Source of the DNA: Paraburkholderia bannensis NBRC 103871
GTDB lineage: Bacteria; Pseudomonadota; Gammaproteobacteria; Burkholderiales; Burkholderiaceae
Assembly (NCBI RefSeq): GCF_000685015.1
Contig: NZ_BAYA01000015.1
Coordinates: 124,001 to 188,000, forward strand
DNA: 64,000 nucleotides
Direction: 5' to 3'
Below the pieces are notes generated by a model. The model did not search any database. It had not been told where the DNA came from and saw nothing but the letters and a program-made list of their open reading frames with translations. Below, in pieces: positions 61,270-64,000 of this stretch (positions are counted from its first letter, which is position 1; each line of letters opens with the position of its first letter). A program made the translations under genes and the position numbers.

Positions 61270-62379
61270 TTAACCGAGGCGCATCCCCCCGGCCGGATCG
61301 AAGAAATGCAGGCGGGCTGCGGGCAGACGCACGGCGATGCGCTCGCCGCGCGCGGGACGGGTTTCATGCGGCAGACGCACGATCACTTCGTTGCTGCCCC
61401 AGCGGCCGTGCGCCAGGTTGTCCGCGCCAAGCAGCTCGCAGGTTTCGACTTCAAGCGTGATGGGCGCAGCGGGCGCATATTCGCCGCCATTGCCGTCGTG
61501 CATATGCTCGGGACGCACGCCCAGCACACATTCGCGCCCTGGCTCCAGTTGCGCGCGCAAAGCGGGGGCGAGCGCCTCCAGCGGCAACGGCAGGCGCGGC
61601 CCGACGCCGGCGGTTTCGAAATGCCGTCCATCGGCACTCACGCGCCCATGCAGCAGGTTCATCGCAGGCGAGCCGATAAAGCCCGCCACGAACATCGACG
61701 CGGGCCGCTCATAGACCTCGCCCGGCGTACCAACCTGTTCCGCGCGCCCGCCATTGAGCACCATCACACGCTGGGCAAGCGTCATCGCCTCGATCTGGTC
61801 GTGCGTGACGTAGAGGCTGGTGGTGCGCAGGCGCGCGTGAAGGCGCTGGATTTCCAGGCGCATCTGCACGCGCAGCTTGGCGTCGAGATTCGACAGCGGT
61901 TCGTCGAACAGAAACACCGAAGGCTCGCGCACGATGGCGCGCCCCATCGCCACACGTTGGCGCTGGCCGCCCGACAGTTCGCGCGGCTTGCGCCCGAGCA
62001 GCGCGCCGAGTTCGAGAATGCCCGCTGCCGCCGCCACGCGCGCATCGATCTCGCGCTTGTCCAGCCCCTGCAACTTGAGGCTGTAGCCCATGTTGCGCGC
62101 GACCGTCATGTGCGGGTAAAGCGCGTAGTTCTGGAACACCATCGCGATGTCACGATCCTTCGGCTCCATGCGGTTGACGACCTTGCCGCCAATCGCGATC
62201 TCGCCGCCAGTGACGCTTTCGAGTCCCGCCACCATGCGCAGCAGCGTGGATTTTCCGCAGCCGGACGGGCCGACCAGCACCATGAACTCGCCGTCCGCCA
62301 CTTCCACGTCGATGCCGTGCAGCACCTGCTGCGCGCCGTCGTAAGACTTCGTCACGCCCCGCATGCTCAATGCCGCCAT
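61270..62379 (-). CDS. ugpC: ABC importer ATPase (glycerol-3-phosphate, UgpC/MalK type)
   Basis: A 369-residue ATPase. Walker A VGPSGCGKSTLL (about 36-47), Q-loop MVFQNYALYPHM, signature LSGGQRQRVAMGRA, Walker B VFLFDEPLSNLDAKLR and H-loop YVTHDQIEAMTLA. C-terminal TOBE/OB regulatory region (VLGVRPEHMHD). GGGGAG precedes ATG. Last gene of ugpA-ugpE-ugpC. Energises uptake of sn-glycerol-3-phosphate or a related compound. Confidence 0.93.
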   Translation of the reverse strand: MAALSMRGVTKSYDGAQQVLHGIDVEVADGEFMVLVGPSGCGKSTLLRMVAGLESVTGGEIAIGGKVVNRMEPKDRDIAMVFQNYALYPHMTVARNMGYSLKLQGLDKREIDARVAAAAGILELGALLGRKPRELSGGQRQRVAMGRAIVREPSVFLFDEPLSNLDAKLRVQMRLEIQRLHARLRTTSLYVTHDQIEAMTLAQRVMVLNGGRAEQVGTPGEVYERPASMFVAGFIGSPAMNLLHGRVSADGRHFETAGVGPRLPLPLEALAPALRAQLEPGRECVLGVRPEHMHDGNGGEYAPAAPITLEVETCELLGADNLAHGRWGSNEVIVRLPHETRPARGERIAVRLPAARLHFFDPAGGMRLG

Positions 62380-62451
62380 GCCGTCTCCCCTTTCATGCCT
62401 TTCCTGCCTGCTTTTCGAGGCACATTTTTTCGAGGCTCTTCATTTCGAGGC

Positions 62452-63297
62452 TCATTTTTCGACATCGACCAGCCCCCGCACGAACCAGCGCTGCATCGCC
62501 AGCACTACCACGAGCGGCGGCAACATGGCGATCATCGTCGCGCACATCACGAGTTGCCATTGCGTCGCGGCGTCGCCGCTCGCGATCATGCTCTTGATGC
62601 CCACCACCGACGTCGTCATCGACGCCGTGCTCGACATCAATATCGGCCAGAGATACTGGTTCCAGCCGTAAATAAAGGTGATGACAAACAGTGACGCGAT
62701 ATTCGTCTTCGACAACGGCAGCACCACGTCCCAGAAAAAGCGCAGCGCACCCGCACCGTCGATGCGCGCCGCCTCGATCAACTCAGTGGGCAGCGTGAGA
62801 AAGAACTGGCGAAACAAAAACGTCGCGGTGGCCGACGCGATCAGCGGCAGCGTGAGGCCCGCATACGTGTTGGTGAGGTGCAGCGTGGCCGCCACCTGCA
62901 CGGTGGGAAAGATGCGCACTTCGACGGGCAGCATCAGCGTCACGAAGATCACCCAGAACGACAGCCGTCGAAACGGAAAGCGGAAAAACACGATCGCATA
63001 AGCAGAAAGAATCGAAATAACGATTTTCCCCACCGCGATCACGAGTGCCGTAATGACGCTATTGAGCAGCATCGTGCCGAACGGGCTCGCCGCGCTGCCG
63101 GTACCGGATTTCCAGACCGTCGCCGCGTTTTCGAACAGATGCGTGCTGGGCACGAGCGAGAGCGGGACGCTGAACACCTGCTGCGCGTTCATCGTGGCCG
63201 CGCAAAACGCGACATAAACAGGAAACGCCACGACGGCAACGCCGAGCAGCAGCATCGCGTGGCAAAAGAGATTGAAGAAGCGGCGATTTTCGACCAT
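62452..63297 (-). CDS. ugpE: ABC importer permease (UgpE type)
   Basis: A 281-residue permease from ATG 63297 (MVENRRFFNLFCHAML). Six helices and the EAA loop LPTELIEAARIDGAGALRFF (contacts the ATPase), then FVITFIYGWNQYLWPILM, the typical UgpE signature. The upstream permease stop overlaps the start (TGATG). Longer in-frame reading to 63807 is an overlap with ugpA and is not used. Confidence 0.92.
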   Translation of the reverse strand: MVENRRFFNLFCHAMLLLGVAVVAFPVYVAFCAATMNAQQVFSVPLSLVPSTHLFENAATVWKSGTGSAASPFGTMLLNSVITALVIAVGKIVISILSAYAIVFFRFPFRRLSFWVIFVTLMLPVEVRIFPTVQVAATLHLTNTYAGLTLPLIASATATFLFRQFFLTLPTELIEAARIDGAGALRFFWDVVLPLSKTNIASLFVITFIYGWNQYLWPILMSSTASMTTSVVGIKSMIASGDAATQWQLVMCATMIAMLPPLVVVLAMQRWFVRGLVDVEK

Positions 63298-64000
63298 CAG
63301 TATTGCACCCGCCGTTCGATGAAGCGGAACTGGAAGATCGTGAGGCCGATCACGAGCAGCATCAGCACGACCGATTGCGCGCCCGAACTGCCCATATCCA
63401 GGCCGCGAAAGCCCTCGTCGAAAATCTTGTAGACGAGCGTACGCGTGGCCTGGCCGGGGCCGCCGCCGGTTGCTGCGTCGATCACCGGGAAGGTGTCGAA
63501 GAGTGCGTACACAACGTTGACGACCAGCAGAAAAAAACTCGTGGGCGACAGCAAGGGAAAGGCGATGCCGAAGAAACGCCGCACCGGCCCTGCACCATCG
63601 ATGGCCGCGGCTTCGAACAACGATTGAGGAATCGCCTGCAGACCCGCGTAAAAGAACAGAAAGTTGTAGCTGATCTGCTGCCACACCGACGCAATCACGA
63701 TCAGCGTCATCGCCTGCCCCGGATTGAGCGCGTGATTCCAGACCACATGCACGCGCGCGAGCGCATACGTCACGAGGCCAATGCTCGGATTGAACAGAAA
63801 GCCCCACAGCACGGCGGCAATGACGGGCGCGACCGCATACGGCCAGATCAGGAAGGTTTGATAGAAGCGCTTGCCGCGCGTGACATGGTGCGCCATGCCC
63901 GCGAGCATGAGCGAAAGCGCCAGCCCGCAGACCGTCACGAGCACGGTGAAAATGAGCGTGGTCTTGACCGAGCCGAGATACAACGGATCCTGAAAGAGCC
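63297..64000 (-). CDS. ugpA: ABC importer permease (UgpA type), cut by the window edge
   Basis: The frame is open to the right edge (LFQDPLYLGSVKTTLIFTVL near 64000), so about 60-70 N-terminal residues are outside. Visible: helices at 10-25 and 50-75, a conserved SVWQQISYNFLFFYAGLQAI, EAA loop SLFEAAAIDGAGPVRRFFGI and AATGGGPGQATRTLVYKIFD, the UgpA/MalF hallmark. It ends RFIERRVQY. ugpB is expected just to the right. Confidence 0.92.
   Translation of the reverse strand, partial: LFQDPLYLGSVKTTLIFTVLVTVCGLALSLMLAGMAHHVTRGKRFYQTFLIWPYAVAPVIAAVLWGFLFNPSIGLVTYALARVHVVWNHALNPGQAMTLIVIASVWQQISYNFLFFYAGLQAIPQSLFEAAAIDGAGPVRRFFGIAFPLLSPTSFFLLVVNVVYALFDTFPVIDAATGGGPGQATRTLVYKIFDEGFRGLDMGSSGAQSVVLMLLVIGLTIFQFRFIERRVQY

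Noticed and set aside
63297..63807. N-terminal extension of ugpE to 63807
   Set aside because: It would overlap the conserved ugpA frame completely; the ATG at 63297, overlapping the ugpA stop, gives the normal UgpE length.

Overview
The window is a piece of a high-GC betaproteobacterial chromosome, most likely Burkholderiaceae (Paraburkholderia/Caballeronia/Burkholderia). This rests on gene style and content: GC-rich codons, a zwf of Burkholderia type, a Phe/Tyr-type DAHP synthase, a phosphocholine-type phospholipase C with a Tat signal, an SrpA-like catalase with cytochrome b561, an EmrAB/NodT efflux operon, recCBD, and a ugp ABC transporter. The species cannot be fixed from the sequence alone.

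Region 1 (about 1-12,700) is an accessory island with visibly lower and patchy GC. Its left part (1-2,100) is a gene graveyard: an alpha/beta-hydrolase 3' fragment abuts a LysR 3' fragment, followed by a probable integrase N-terminal fragment and a frameshifted semialdehyde-dehydrogenase C-terminus. Next comes an intact-looking two-gene defence module on the minus strand: a DUF4297/Cap4-type nuclease followed by a Rad50/SMC-like ATPase with a CxxC zinc hook (Lamassu-like). After about 1.4 kb of mostly degenerate DNA there is a tightly coupled minus-strand operon of three different tyrosine recombinases, a 124-residue HTH/coiled-coil TnpC-like protein and an 84-residue unknown protein. This resembles a Tn554-type module with an extra recombinase. 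The first recombinase gene has its ribosome-binding site buried in a hairpin and lies beside nested palindromes. The island ends around 12,690, where it cuts into the 5' end of an MFS transporter gene.

Region 2 (12.7-33.9 kb) is ordinary chromosome: truncated MFS transporter, DAHP synthase, a beta-propeller plus fatty-acid-hydroxylase operon, Nramp transporter, zwf, a 54-residue membrane protein, MarR regulator, zinc alcohol dehydrogenase (preceded by an exact 11-bp-period repeat), aldo/keto reductase, TPR-glycosyltransferase, FucU-like mutarotase, TetR, a DUF3313 lipoprotein followed by a PqiB-like MCE protein that lacks PqiA, and a divergent Rrf2/thioredoxin-reductase-like pair.

Region 3 (34-51.3 kb) has secreted and stress functions: lipoprotein, phospholipase C, TonB receptor with a Fur-like site, aldehyde dehydrogenase, GFA-like protein, SrpA-like catalase plus cytochrome b561, KdgT, and an EmrAB-NodT efflux operon divergent from a CerR-type TetR regulator with two matching operators. 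A second TetR gene with three matching palindromes precedes an Ohr peroxidase.

Region 4 (51.3-64 kb) is two minus-strand operons: recC-recB-recD, with overlapping genes, and ugpA-ugpE-ugpC, which runs off the right edge.
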